A stretch of 7,068 nucleotides of DNA from Actinomycetota bacterium (GCA_013298335.1 JAAFHI010000164.1:1-7068); one strand, 5' to 3'. Positions 1 through 6,330 are shown, counted from the first letter of the stretch. Numbers and translations are program-made. The notes: generated by a model from the letters alone, not told the origin.

Positions 1-150
1 CTTCAAGCTGAAAATCCGACTGGCCCACGTGGCGGGTTTTCCCAAAAAGAGCTGCAAGTACTTCATTTCAAAAGTGATATGGGCAGTAGAAGAGGTAATC
101 GAAAGCAAAATATCAAGGGCGGATGCCTGCCACCGGTCGGGTTTGAGGTC
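1..150. other. Left edge, no assignable gene
   Basis: No frame here looks convincingly like a known protein. Two plus-strand frames stay open from the window edge, but the longer one uses A/T-rich third positions, unlike the real genes of this window, and its product is low-complexity and unrecognisable. One minus-strand frame is open to the left edge and has an ATG at 66-64 giving MKYLQLFLGKPATWASRIFS and onward. It lies just downstream of the terminator at 151-186, where a gene controlled by that leader would be expected. However, it has no Shine-Dalgarno and resembles no family I know, so it is only a possibility. Confidence 0.3.
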
Positions 151-186
151 AAAAAAAAATCCGGCAGCCCCAATGGGACTTCCGAA
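151..186 (-). terminator. Rho-independent terminator with nine-U tail
   Basis: Read on the minus strand, positions 186-182 (UUCGG) pair with 164-160 (CCGGA) and 180-175 (AGUCCC) pair with 171-166 (GGGGCU). A single A/G mismatch (181 and 165) separates the two helices, and the loop is AUU (174-172). Nine uninterrupted U's follow directly (159-151). Two of the eleven pairs are G-U. It has the stem and U-tract of a classic intrinsic terminator and works only in the minus direction. It lies about 235 nt beyond the cdd stop, unusually far for a plain operon terminator, so it may end a separate RNA or act as an attenuator. Confidence 0.85.
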
Positions 187-388
187 TTCTGCATCCCGGC
201 ATCCACCGGAAAATGCGAAGAACCTCTCCCGGAAACCGGATTGTTGGCCGGTTTCAGGGAGCCAGGAGCAGTCGTTGCCAACGGTTGCCGGACTGAATCA
301 CGTTACCTTCCCTACCTGACCAAAGGTGGCAGGAAGGGAGGGCTGAAATCCGGAACTTTGAAGATCCGTTCATCGTACGCGCGCGCGA
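151..388 (-). ncRNA. Candidate structured RNA or leader ending in an attenuator-like terminator
   Basis: On the minus strand, between a promoter-like TATATA box and the terminator, the RNA folds into consecutive hairpins. Hairpin one is 337-328 with 316-306 (about 10 bp, one bulge and one G-U pair). Hairpin two is CAGUC 295-291 with GACUG 275-271. Hairpin three is 261-248 with 239-226: CUCCC/GGGAG, one mismatch, then eight perfect pairs GAAACCGG/CCGGUUUC around an 8-nt loop. Hairpin four is GCAU 216-213 with AUGC 194-191, enclosing CCGG/CCGG. In addition, 354-350 plus 345-340 can pair with 170-160, giving eleven Watson-Crick pairs that enclose all four hairpins and disrupt the terminator stem. 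No convincing ORF occupies the segment. It could be a stand-alone small RNA, a structured 3' UTR of cdd, or a leader for a minus-strand gene left of the window. I cannot assign an RNA family. Confidence 0.45.
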
Positions 389-395
389 TCCTTTA

Positions 396-424
396 TATAT
401 AGGCGGTGGACCGGTTCGATTCTA
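396..424 (-). promoter_or_regulatory. Possible sigma-70-type promoter for the structured RNA
   Basis: On the minus strand there is a TATATA hexamer at 401-396, inside an 8-nt TATATATA run. Seventeen nt upstream is TAGAAT (424-419), matching three of six -35 consensus positions and overlapping the cdd stop codon. Transcription would start near 390-386, inside or just before an alternating CG run (387-378). The -10 is good but the -35 is weak, so the RNA may instead be read through from cdd. Confidence 0.3.
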
Positions 425-832
425 CTTCCCCAGAAAAGACGAATCGAAGGCATTCGGCAGCAGCGTGCCGAGCGTCGTGGTCGCACGTTTCCCGTCAACG
501 GTCGCCATCACGACGGGAATGTTGCCGCAGAATTCCCACAACAACTGGCGGCAGGGGCCGCAGGGCGTGGTGATGCGTTCGCCCTGGCCGACGACGCACA
601 CCATTTCAAAATTCCGGTGGCCCTCGGAAAGCGCCTTCAGCAAGGCCACCCGTTCCGCGCACATGGTCAGACTGTAGGAGGCGTTTTCGACATTGCACCC
701 CGAGAAGGTCAGCCCATCGGTCGTCAGCAAGGCCGCGCCGACGTGAAAATTCGAATAGGGGGCGATGGCTTTTTTTCTGGCTTCGGTGGCAAGACCAATC
801 AGGCGGTCTTCCCGTGAGGGTTCATTCGGCAT
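422..832 (-). CDS. cdd: Cytidine deaminase
   Basis: This is a homotetrameric-type cytidine/deoxycytidine deaminase, which hydrolyses cytidine to uridine plus ammonia in cytoplasmic pyrimidine salvage. The 136-residue product has the usual length of the short, one-domain family. Visible landmarks are the substrate-binding CNVEN stretch (residues 46-50), the zinc ligand and catalytic glutamate in MCAERVA (Cys58, Glu60), and the remaining two zinc cysteines in PCGPCRQ (Cys91, Cys94). Tyr26 and Phe29 lie in the conserved APYSNFHVGAA segment. It is the last gene of a minus-strand operon, 19 nt after plsC, and no Shine-Dalgarno is visible before the ATG, so translation may depend on coupling. An 8-bp inverted repeat (415-422 and 441-448) spans its stop codon without a U-tract. 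The assignment is secure. Confidence 0.96.
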   Translation of the reverse strand: MPNEPSREDRLIGLATEARKKAIAPYSNFHVGAALLTTDGLTFSGCNVENASYSLTMCAERVALLKALSEGHRNFEMVCVVGQGERITTPCGPCRQLLWEFCGNIPVVMATVDGKRATTTLGTLLPNAFDSSFLGK

Positions 833-851
833 TGGGGGGAGTCTTTTCGGC

Positions 852-1523
852 TTAGAACGTGGATGCGGATTTTCCGAGGTTCGATTCGGAAAGCAATCCG
901 GTGGGAATCAGGCGGCTGGCGATGACGTCTCGGACCGCGACGGCGGCCTCGGCGGAAACCTCGCGAATATCGCGATCTTCGGCGGTAAAGGTCATCGGCG
1001 GGTGGAAGTAGACGGAAATCTTGCCCGGTCGCGGCCAGGCTTTCTGCTGCGGCCAGGCGTCGAAGGCCCCGTTGAGGGTAATCGGGACAATCGGCACGCG
1101 GTACTTGATGGCGACCCGGAACGCACCGGGCTTGAATTCGGTCAGCCCGCCGTCCTTGGTGCGCGCGCCCTCCGGAAAAATCATCACGCACTGGTCGGCG
1201 CGGAGCAGTTCCTGGGTGGTTTTCAGGGCATTTTTGTCGAACGGCTTGTCATGACTGACCGGAAAGCATTGAAAATACTTGAGAATCGGTCGCAGATACG
1301 GTTCGCGAAACGGTCGCTCCCAGGTCATGAAATGAATCGGTCGGCGTACCGGTAGACCGATGAGGAACGGGTCGGCGTAGGCCTGATGGTTCGGCGCGAG
1401 CAGTACCGCCCCGGTTTTCGGCACGTTTTCGACGCCGAAATACTCCATGCGGAACATGGGGAAAAGCGCCGCCCGCAGCGCCGGACGGACAAAATACACG
1501 ATGCTTTTCTGGTGAAAATTCAC
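852..1523 (-). CDS. plsC: 1-acyl-sn-glycerol-3-phosphate acyltransferase (PlsC family)
   Basis: This membrane-associated acyltransferase of the PlsC/LPLAT family most likely transfers an acyl chain to lysophosphatidic acid to give phosphatidic acid, the precursor of membrane phospholipids. The product has 223 residues. Motif I is NHQAYADP, with the catalytic HX4D pair His46 and Asp51. Motif III is FPEGART (116-122), which binds the glycerol phosphate, and VPIVPI (about 143-148) is the motif IV region. A hydrophobic N-terminal stretch with FVRPALRAALFPMF precedes the catalytic domain and may contact the membrane. The start is GTG and overlaps the upstream regulator's TGA as GTGA, which implies translational coupling. 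The exact acyl donor and position specificity cannot be read from sequence, and related lysophospholipid acyltransferases share these motifs. Confidence 0.9.
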   Translation of the reverse strand: MNFHQKSIVYFVRPALRAALFPMFRMEYFGVENVPKTGAVLLAPNHQAYADPFLIGLPVRRPIHFMTWERPFREPYLRPILKYFQCFPVSHDKPFDKNALKTTQELLRADQCVMIFPEGARTKDGGLTEFKPGAFRVAIKYRVPIVPITLNGAFDAWPQQKAWPRPGKISVYFHPPMTFTAEDRDIREVSAEAAVAVRDVIASRLIPTGLLSESNLGKSASTF

Positions 1524-2902
1524 GACGACGCCACCGGGACCGTCTCTTTGACGAATCCTTTTTCCTTCAGTCGGCAGAGGATGTCGATGGCCGTGAAATC
1601 GCTCATCGAGACGGCATCGAGGACGCTTTGAAAATCACGATACTCATCGACGGCATGAAGAATTTCGCACTCGGTGATGGAAAGGTCGAGGTCTCCCCGC
1701 CAGCCGTCACCGGTCGCCAGCGTCGGTGTCGGGCTGAGAAAGCAATCGGCCAGCCGTTGCCGACTTTCATCCATGAGGGTGTATCCGTCGAGCAGCAGGT
1801 TTTCGAGGGAACTTTCGAGGTTCGGTTCGAGCGAAACGGTCCGGTTCTGGAAGGCGAAAAGCCCGCTTTCAAGCGTCAGCGCCCGGTGAAAGGCCTTGAG
1901 GCCCTGAAAGTGCCCGCAGTCGGCCCGAACCAGTTCCCCATCCGAAAAATCAAAGGTGAAGGGCGTCAGAAAATCGTCGGAATCGACCAGCAACGACCCG
2001 GATTTCCGGTTCTGTCCGACCATCTGAAACACATCGGCCAGACCGATATCGGTCAGCCGCCCGCTCAGGGCACCGTCGGAAATCCGGCGCTTGCGTCCAA
2101 AATCAATCAGCCGTTCGACCCGCAGCATCAGTTCCCGAATGGAAAAGGGCTTCGAGAGGTATTCGTCGGCCCCGGTTTCAAGGCCGACGATGCGATCCTC
2201 GAACTGGGTTTTGGCGGTCAGAAAGACGAACGGAATGTAGGGAATTTCCTTCAGCCCCCGCAGCCGCTGGAGAAATTCGAGGCCGTCCATAACCGGCATC
2301 ATGTAGTCGGAAATGATGATGTCGGGCTGGGTCCGCTGGGCGAGTTCAAGGCCCTCGACGCCGTTGGTGGCGATGATGAGCGAGTGCGGCGTGGCGTTGA
2401 AGGCGTTCTGAAGGATGAACCGGGTCGGTTCGTCGTCTTCGACCAGAAGAATGAGCGACTGCTTGACCGCGTTGCCCTCGAAGGCGCGGTTGACCGATGA
2501 AATGCCGAACGACGTGTCGGATCTGGCGAGCGCGTGGCTGATTTCGGCCCGTCGCAAAACCGCCTGCAAACGCAGTTTCAACCCTTCCTTGGGGCTTTCC
2601 TTGGCTACCTTGCTGTCGATGCCGTTGCGAAAACCGGGCGTTCCGAACCAGCGTTCGGCTTCGGCCACCAGAAAAACGAAGGGAATGTCGGAAGTGGACT
2701 CGCCCGTCACGACCGAAGAGAAAAAACCGGAGGTCCAGGGGTCGTCGGCATCGACGATGACGAGCACCGGCTGGATCGCCGCCACCTCGTCGGTCATCGG
2801 CGAAAAGCGGAACTCGGTTTTCGCCCCCAATTCCTCGACCACCTCGGCAATGGTCGAGTTCAGGTCCTGATTTTCAGTGGTTACCAGAATATTGCGAAGC
2901 AT
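1520..2902 (-). CDS. Two-receiver response regulator with DUF4388 (PATAN) domain
   Basis: The 460-residue cytoplasmic signalling protein has four parts. Residues 1-120 form a receiver-like domain that keeps Asp51 (VLVIVDADD) but has ThrGlu (VTTEN) where the acidic pair should be, so it is probably a pseudo-receiver. Residues 149-270 form a complete receiver with acidic residues EDD 155-157, phosphoacceptor Asp199 (SDYMMP), Thr229 and Lys251 (SKPF). Residues 278-355 match the DUF4388/PATAN pattern (LSGRLTDIGLADVFQMV, then SGSLLV and FDFSDGELVRA). The last 65 residues look like the small winged-helix-type tail often seen after DUF4388 (ITECEILHAVDE to LKEKGFV). No kinase lies beside it, so it is an orphan regulator. 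It has no DNA-binding output of the OmpR or NarL type, and DUF4388 proteins are usually thought to act through protein contacts. It leads the operon with plsC and cdd. Confidence 0.88.
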   Translation of the reverse strand: MLRNILVTTENQDLNSTIAEVVEELGAKTEFRFSPMTDEVAAIQPVLVIVDADDPWTSGFFSSVVTGESTSDIPFVFLVAEAERWFGTPGFRNGIDSKVAKESPKEGLKLRLQAVLRRAEISHALARSDTSFGISSVNRAFEGNAVKQSLILLVEDDEPTRFILQNAFNATPHSLIIATNGVEGLELAQRTQPDIIISDYMMPVMDGLEFLQRLRGLKEIPYIPFVFLTAKTQFEDRIVGLETGADEYLSKPFSIRELMLRVERLIDFGRKRRISDGALSGRLTDIGLADVFQMVGQNRKSGSLLVDSDDFLTPFTFDFSDGELVRADCGHFQGLKAFHRALTLESGLFAFQNRTVSLEPNLESSLENLLLDGYTLMDESRQRLADCFLSPTPTLATGDGWRGDLDLSITECEILHAVDEYRDFQSVLDAVSMSDFTAIDILCRLKEKGFVKETVPVASS

Positions 2903-2953
2903 GAATTTGGCTGACGGGCACTCGAAAACGAATGCGTCGATCCCATCCGATTG

Positions 2954-2962
2954 TGTTATACG
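2954..2962 (+). promoter_or_regulatory. Extended -10-like element upstream of yraN
   Basis: The 113-bp gap between the divergent regulator (start at 2902) and yraN (start at 3016) must hold promoters for both directions. On the plus strand TG-T-TATACG fits an extended -10 (TGn plus four of six -10 positions). No recognisable -35 lies 17 nt upstream, which an extended -10 does not require. It would give a 5' UTR of about 45-50 nt. If yraN really began at the upstream in-frame ATG at 2932 this element would lie inside the gene, so it also favours the 3016 start. I see no convincing promoter in the minus direction. Confidence 0.25.
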
Positions 2963-3015
2963 GAGCGCCGATTGTAGCGAAAGCCCACCGCCGAAACAAC
3001 GCGCGAGTTCCGTTT

Positions 3016-3414
3016 ATGACGCCGGTCATCACCGACAACCTTGGCCCGCGGGGAGAAACCGCCGCCGCCCGCTTCCTCGAAACCCTGGGATTTCGCATCG
3101 TCGCCCGCAACGTCCGGGTCCCCATCGGACGCAACCGGAACGGAGCGCTGGTTCGGGGAGAAATCGACATTGTCGCCTTCGATCGCGAGACGCTGGTCTT
3201 CATCGAAGTCAAAACCCGTTCGACGGATGACCAAATCGCGCCGGAAGCCGCCGTCACCCCCGCCAAACAGGCGCTGCTCGGTCGCACCGCCCGCCGCTAC
3301 CGGCGACTCATCGGTCCGCCGGACACGCCATACCGGTTCGACGTGGTCAGCATCGTCTGGCAGGATCCGAACCCGGTGATTTCCCTTCACCGCAATTTCT
3401 TCAAGGACCTTTGA
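3016..3414 (+). CDS. yraN: YraN/UPF0102 family nuclease-fold protein
   Basis: The product is a member of the widespread UPF0102 (YraN) family, which has a restriction-endonuclease-like fold and whose physiological role is not firmly known. Landmarks are the N-terminal GPRGETAAARFLETLGF (residues 10-26), the core GEIDIVA (48-54, Asp51) and FIEVKTRS (62-69, with the Glu64-x-Lys66 pair typical of this nuclease fold), and the C-terminal RFDVVSI. The chosen ATG gives 132 residues, the normal family length; the in-frame ATG at 2932 would add 28 unconserved residues. Neither start has a clear Shine-Dalgarno. A roughly ten-residue insertion (around residues 36-46, PIGRNRNGALV) sits between the family's RNVR and RGEID motifs. 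It is followed 5 nt later by purN, probably as one transcript. Confidence 0.87.
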   Translation: MTPVITDNLGPRGETAAARFLETLGFRIVARNVRVPIGRNRNGALVRGEIDIVAFDRETLVFIEVKTRSTDDQIAPEAAVTPAKQALLGRTARRYRRLIGPPDTPYRFDVVSIVWQDPNPVISLHRNFFKDL

Positions 3415-3419
3415 ATCGT

Positions 3420-4064
3420 ATGAGTTCAGTCGAAACGACGGAATCGCCCGCCGTTCCGGGGCTGTGCGTCCTGATTTCGGGGCGCGGCTCCAACTTTCTC
3501 GCACTCTCCGACGCCATTCTCGATGGTCGCCTCCGGGCCCGGATCGCCTGCGTCGTCAGCAATCGCGAAGACGCCCAGGGCCTGATCCACGCGCGTGAGC
3601 GCGGCATCGCCACCGCGGTCGTTCCCCACAAGGGGCTGACCCGCTCCGAACACGCCCTCCGCCTGCTGGACGTCATCACCCCCCACGCACCCGCGCTCGT
3701 GTGCCTCGCCGGATACATGCGGCTGCTCGCGCCGGAATTCATCCGCGCCTTTCCAAACCGGATTCTGAACATCCATCCGTCGCTGCTCCCGGCCTTTACC
3801 GGACTCGACGCCCAGAAACAGGCGCTCGAATACGGCGTCCGGGTGACCGGCTGCACGGTTCATCTGGTGGACGAGGAACTCGACCACGGCCCGGTGGTCG
3901 CCCAGGCGGCGGTCACGGTCCAAGACGCGGACGATGAGGCATCGCTCGCGGCCCGAATTCTGGCGCAGGAGCACAAACTGTACGCGGAAGCGGTCGAAAA
4001 ACTGCTCCACCATCCGTGGGAAATCCGCGGTCGGCGGGTGATCTTCAGCAATCCGTCACATTAG
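3420..4064 (+). CDS. purN: Phosphoribosylglycinamide formyltransferase (GART, PurN)
   Basis: PurN transfers a formyl group from 10-formyltetrahydrofolate to glycinamide ribonucleotide, the third step of de novo purine synthesis. The 214-residue product has the usual single-domain length. Visible motifs are the phosphate-binding SGRGSNF (20-26), the SNR turn (47-49), AGYMR (97-101), the catalytic Asn117 and His119 in NIHPSLLPAF, and Asp155 in TVHLVDEELDHGP (146-158). I chose the ATG at 3420, which has AAGGA at 3403-3407. An in-frame TTG at 3411 would overlap the yraN stop and place that AAGGA too close. The stop codon TAG overlaps the stop of the convergent sensor kinase, with no terminator visible between them. 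The position next to yraN rather than in a pur cluster suggests dispersed purine genes. Confidence 0.96.
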   Translation: MSSVETTESPAVPGLCVLISGRGSNFLALSDAILDGRLRARIACVVSNREDAQGLIHARERGIATAVVPHKGLTRSEHALRLLDVITPHAPALVCLAGYMRLLAPEFIRAFPNRILNIHPSLLPAFTGLDAQKQALEYGVRVTGCTVHLVDEELDHGPVVAQAAVTVQDADDEASLAARILAQEHKLYAEAVEKLLHHPWEIRGRRVIFSNPSH

Positions 4065-5590
4065 AGCGTCGCGGGCGTTTCGCTCGGCTTGATCTGGACC
4101 GGTTTTACCTCGCCAGAAAGCCGTTCAAAACCGCCGGTGATCTGTTCTTCGGCGGCCTGAGACAAGTCGTTCGAGCTTGAAATCCGGTTGGGCCGGGGAA
4201 AGTCGATCCGGAAGGTCGTGCCCCGGCCCTCTTCGCTTTTGACGGAGATGGTCGCGTCGTGGGCCGAACAGATCGACTTGACGATGGACAGACCAAGGCC
4301 GGTCCCATGCACCTGGTTGGTCCGGACGTGCTGAACCCGGAAAAACCGGTCGAACACATGCGGAATCGCCGCCGGGGGAATCCCGATTCCCGTATCGCGA
4401 ACCTCGAGAATGGCGTTTTTGTCGTCCCCTGTGACCTGAACGGAAATGGTCCCACCCGCCGGGGTGTAGCGGATCGCGTTATCGAGCAGGTTCACCAGTA
4501 TCTGTTTCAAACGCGACCGATCCCCGGAAATCATGATTCCAGTTTGAACCTCGGCCATCAGCTTGAGGTCGGAATCCTCGGCCAGAAGTTTGATCTGATC
4601 CACGGTCGAGGCGACCAGTTCCCCAAGATCAAGCAAGGTCCGCTCCAGCCGGGCCTCGCCCGCGTCGAACCGGGCGATGGCCAGAAGACTGGTCACAATC
4701 TGGGTCAGGCGGTCGGTTTCATCAATGGCGCTTTCGATGATGTCCTGCTCCGCCGGGGAAAGACTGGCGGAATGCCGCATGGCTTCGAGTTCGCCACGCA
4801 GAACCGTCAGCGGCGTCCTCAACTCGTGGGACGCATCGCCGGTAAATCTCGAAACCTGCTGAAAGGCGATTTCGAGGCGCTCGATCATGTCGTTGAGGGA
4901 ATTTCCCAGCCGCTCGATTTCATCGTCATTGCGCGGGACCAGCAACCGGCGGCCCAGATTGCTGGCGGTAATCCGGCGCGCGCCAAGCGTCATCAGGTCA
5001 ACCGGACGGAGCGCGTTGCGGACCAGAACGTAGGCGCCGAGGCTGCCGGTCACCAACAGGAAGGGGAATCCGCACCCGAAGGAAATCAGCAGCCAGCGGA
5101 GCACCCGCCGGTTTTCACGGTCCGATACGCCGCTTTCAATGAAGTAAATCTCCCCGGTACTGATCTGATACGGCAACGTGAAAATGGTCAACGAATCACC
5201 CGAAGCAGGATGAACCTGCCGAAAACCCGGGGCTTCCAGATTCAGATTCGGGGCCGGAATCGCCGCCGGATCGAAGTGACCGTCCTGGGGCGGCGCGGCC
5301 TGGTAGAGCACTTTTCCGTCACGTCGGGTAACCCGGAAAAACCGGCCAAACGCGCTGGGAACCCAGCGGGTGTCGATTTCCGACCCGACGTAGGCCTCAC
5401 CCATTTCCGGGATGTTCTTGACCAGTCGTTCTCCGACCAGATTGGCCCGACGGTTCAGATTGTCCTCCATCGCCCGGTTCAGGTACCACCGCAGGCCAAG
5501 ATACCCGCTCACCCCGATAATCAGCAGGATTCCGGCAAGGAATCCGGCATACCAGACGGTGAGGCGAAAGCGGATGGATTTGGTATTCAT
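4061..5590 (-). CDS. Two-component sensor histidine kinase (HAMP, HisKA, HATPase)
   Basis: The 509-residue inner-membrane kinase has TM1 at about residues 10-33, a periplasmic domain of about 130 residues, TM2 at about 165-190, a HAMP linker at about 190-243 (RPVDLMT onward), and the HisKA phosphoacceptor His255 in DASHELRTPLT. The ATPase domain has the N box NLLDNAIRYTP (367-377), G1 DTGIGIP (399-405), F box VFDRFFR (412-418) and G2 GTGLGLSI (429-436). The architecture resembles heavy-metal/envelope-stress kinases of the CusS/BaeS sort, but the periplasmic domain shows no obvious metal-binding cluster. About 40 polar residues follow the catalytic core (470-509), which is longer than usual. 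It starts 4 nt after the stop of its cognate regulator, so the two are co-transcribed and probably translationally coupled. Its stop (TAA) overlaps the purN stop on the other strand. The stimulus is unknown; the divergent glcG-like gene suggests a heme or redox cue as one possibility. Confidence 0.95.
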   Translation of the reverse strand: MNTKSIRFRLTVWYAGFLAGILLIIGVSGYLGLRWYLNRAMEDNLNRRANLVGERLVKNIPEMGEAYVGSEIDTRWVPSAFGRFFRVTRRDGKVLYQAAPPQDGHFDPAAIPAPNLNLEAPGFRQVHPASGDSLTIFTLPYQISTGEIYFIESGVSDRENRRVLRWLLISFGCGFPFLLVTGSLGAYVLVRNALRPVDLMTLGARRITASNLGRRLLVPRNDDEIERLGNSLNDMIERLEIAFQQVSRFTGDASHELRTPLTVLRGELEAMRHSASLSPAEQDIIESAIDETDRLTQIVTSLLAIARFDAGEARLERTLLDLGELVASTVDQIKLLAEDSDLKLMAEVQTGIMISGDRSRLKQILVNLLDNAIRYTPAGGTISVQVTGDDKNAILEVRDTGIGIPPAAIPHVFDRFFRVQHVRTNQVHGTGLGLSIVKSICSAHDATISVKSEEGRGTTFRIDFPRPNRISSSNDLSQAAEEQITGGFERLSGEVKPVQIKPSETPATL

Positions 5591-5594
5591 CAGG

Positions 5595-6290
5595 TCAGAC
5601 TTCGACTTCGCTGCGTTTTACTTCTTCATTGATGATGTATCCGGCCCCGCGAACCGTGCGAATCAGCTTCGTTTCGAACGGATCGTCGATTTTGGCGCGC
5701 AGATATCTGACATAAACATCGACGATATTGGTCAATCCGTCAAAACTCTGGTCCCAGACGTGCTCGACGATCATGGTTCGCGACAGCACGCGACCGGCGT
5801 TGCTCAAGAGATATTCGAGCAGGGCGAATTCCTTGCCGGTCAGTTCGACCACCAGCCCGGCCCGGCGGACACGCCGCGCCACCCGGTCCAGTTCCAGATC
5901 GCCGACCTTCAGCACGTTGCTCGCCCCGATGGGCCCCCGCCGGAGCAGGGCGCGAATCCGGGCCAGCAGTTCCACGAAGGCAAACGGCTTGGTCAGATAG
6001 TCATCCGCACCGGCTTCGAGGTTCTCGACCTTGTCGTTCAAACCGTCGCGGGCGGTCAGCACAATCAGCGGCACCCCGGAATTCTTCTTCCGCAGGGCCT
6101 TCAATACATCATTTCCGCTGATTCCCGGCAGCATCAGGTCGAGAATGACCAGATCGTATTGATACACGCCGGCCATTTCGAGTCCCAGTTCGCCCGACCC
6201 GGCGGTGTCCACGGCGTAGCCCTCGGCCACGAGTCCCCGCACGATGAAATTCGAAACCTTGGAGTCGTCTTCAATCAGTAAGATGCGCAT
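5595..6290 (-). CDS. OmpR/PhoB-family response regulator
   Basis: This is the DNA-binding partner of the adjacent kinase. Residues 1-115 form a receiver with acidic residues EDD 7-9, phosphoacceptor Asp51 (LDLMLPG), Thr79 and Lys101 (TKPF). The C-terminal half is the winged-helix trans_reg_C domain (VGDLELD, LTGKEFALLEYLL, RTMIVEHVW, VDVYVRYLRAKID, IRTVRGAGYI). The sequence is closest in flavour to CusR-type regulators. I place the start at the ATG at 6290-6288, giving 231 residues beginning MRILLIEDD. It has a GAGGA Shine-Dalgarno seven nt upstream and matches where the family begins. An in-frame ATG at 6326 would add 12 residues but has no Shine-Dalgarno. It probably regulates its own operon and possibly the divergent glcG-like gene. 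Confidence 0.95.
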   Translation of the reverse strand: MRILLIEDDSKVSNFIVRGLVAEGYAVDTAGSGELGLEMAGVYQYDLVILDLMLPGISGNDVLKALRKKNSGVPLIVLTARDGLNDKVENLEAGADDYLTKPFAFVELLARIRALLRRGPIGASNVLKVGDLELDRVARRVRRAGLVVELTGKEFALLEYLLSNAGRVLSRTMIVEHVWDQSFDGLTNIVDVYVRYLRAKIDDPFETKLIRTVRGAGYIINEEVKRSEVEV

Positions 6291-6295
6291 AAAGG

Positions 6296-6307
6296 TGTCC
6301 TCGGACA
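6296..6307 (-). promoter_or_regulatory. Perfect dyad containing the regulator's Shine-Dalgarno
   Basis: TGTCC-TC-GGACA is a 5-2-5 perfect inverted repeat. On the minus strand it reads TGTCCGAGGACA, and the GAGGA ribosome binding site of the response regulator lies inside it. As RNA it could form a short four-pair hairpin with a CGAG loop that partly hides the ribosome binding site; as DNA it could be an operator half-site pair. It is short and could be chance. Confidence 0.3.
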
Positions 6308-6330
6308 ACATATAGCGTTCTTTCATGAGT

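Noticed and set aside
297..321. Resemblance of the minus-strand GGUCAGGU and GGAAGG to the SRP RNA helix 8 core
   Set aside because: The bases that should pair on either side of the GGAA tetraloop do not pair here, the conserved AGCAG side is absent, and the same bases form a better local hairpin.
1..402. Open plus-strand frame across the left region as a gene
   Set aside because: Its product is unrecognisable, its third codon positions are unlike the other genes, and it runs through the A9 tract and the structured RNA on the other strand.
405..426. GGTTCGATTC on the plus strand resembles a tRNA T-loop
   Set aside because: The flanking five bases do not form a T-stem, and no anticodon or acceptor arm is present upstream.
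415..448. 8-bp inverted repeat TTCGATTC/GAATCGAA as a cdd terminator
   Set aside because: The loop is 18 nt and no U-tract follows in either direction; the U9 terminator at 151-186 is far better.
765..1355. Long plus-strand ORF opposite plsC and cdd
   Set aside because: It is antisense to well-supported genes and arises from their GC-rich codons; the protein matches no family.
1628..2500. 290-codon plus-strand ORF opposite the DUF4388 regulator
   Set aside because: It is a codon-bias shadow of a confidently identified gene.
4064..4085. GAGCG/CGCTC hairpin as a terminator between purN and the kinase
   Set aside because: The stem is only five pairs with a 12-nt loop and no U-tract follows on either strand.
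4259..5632. 457-codon plus-strand ORF opposite the sensor kinase
   Set aside because: Despite its length it mirrors the kinase codons, has no domain or ribosome binding site, and crosses into the next gene.
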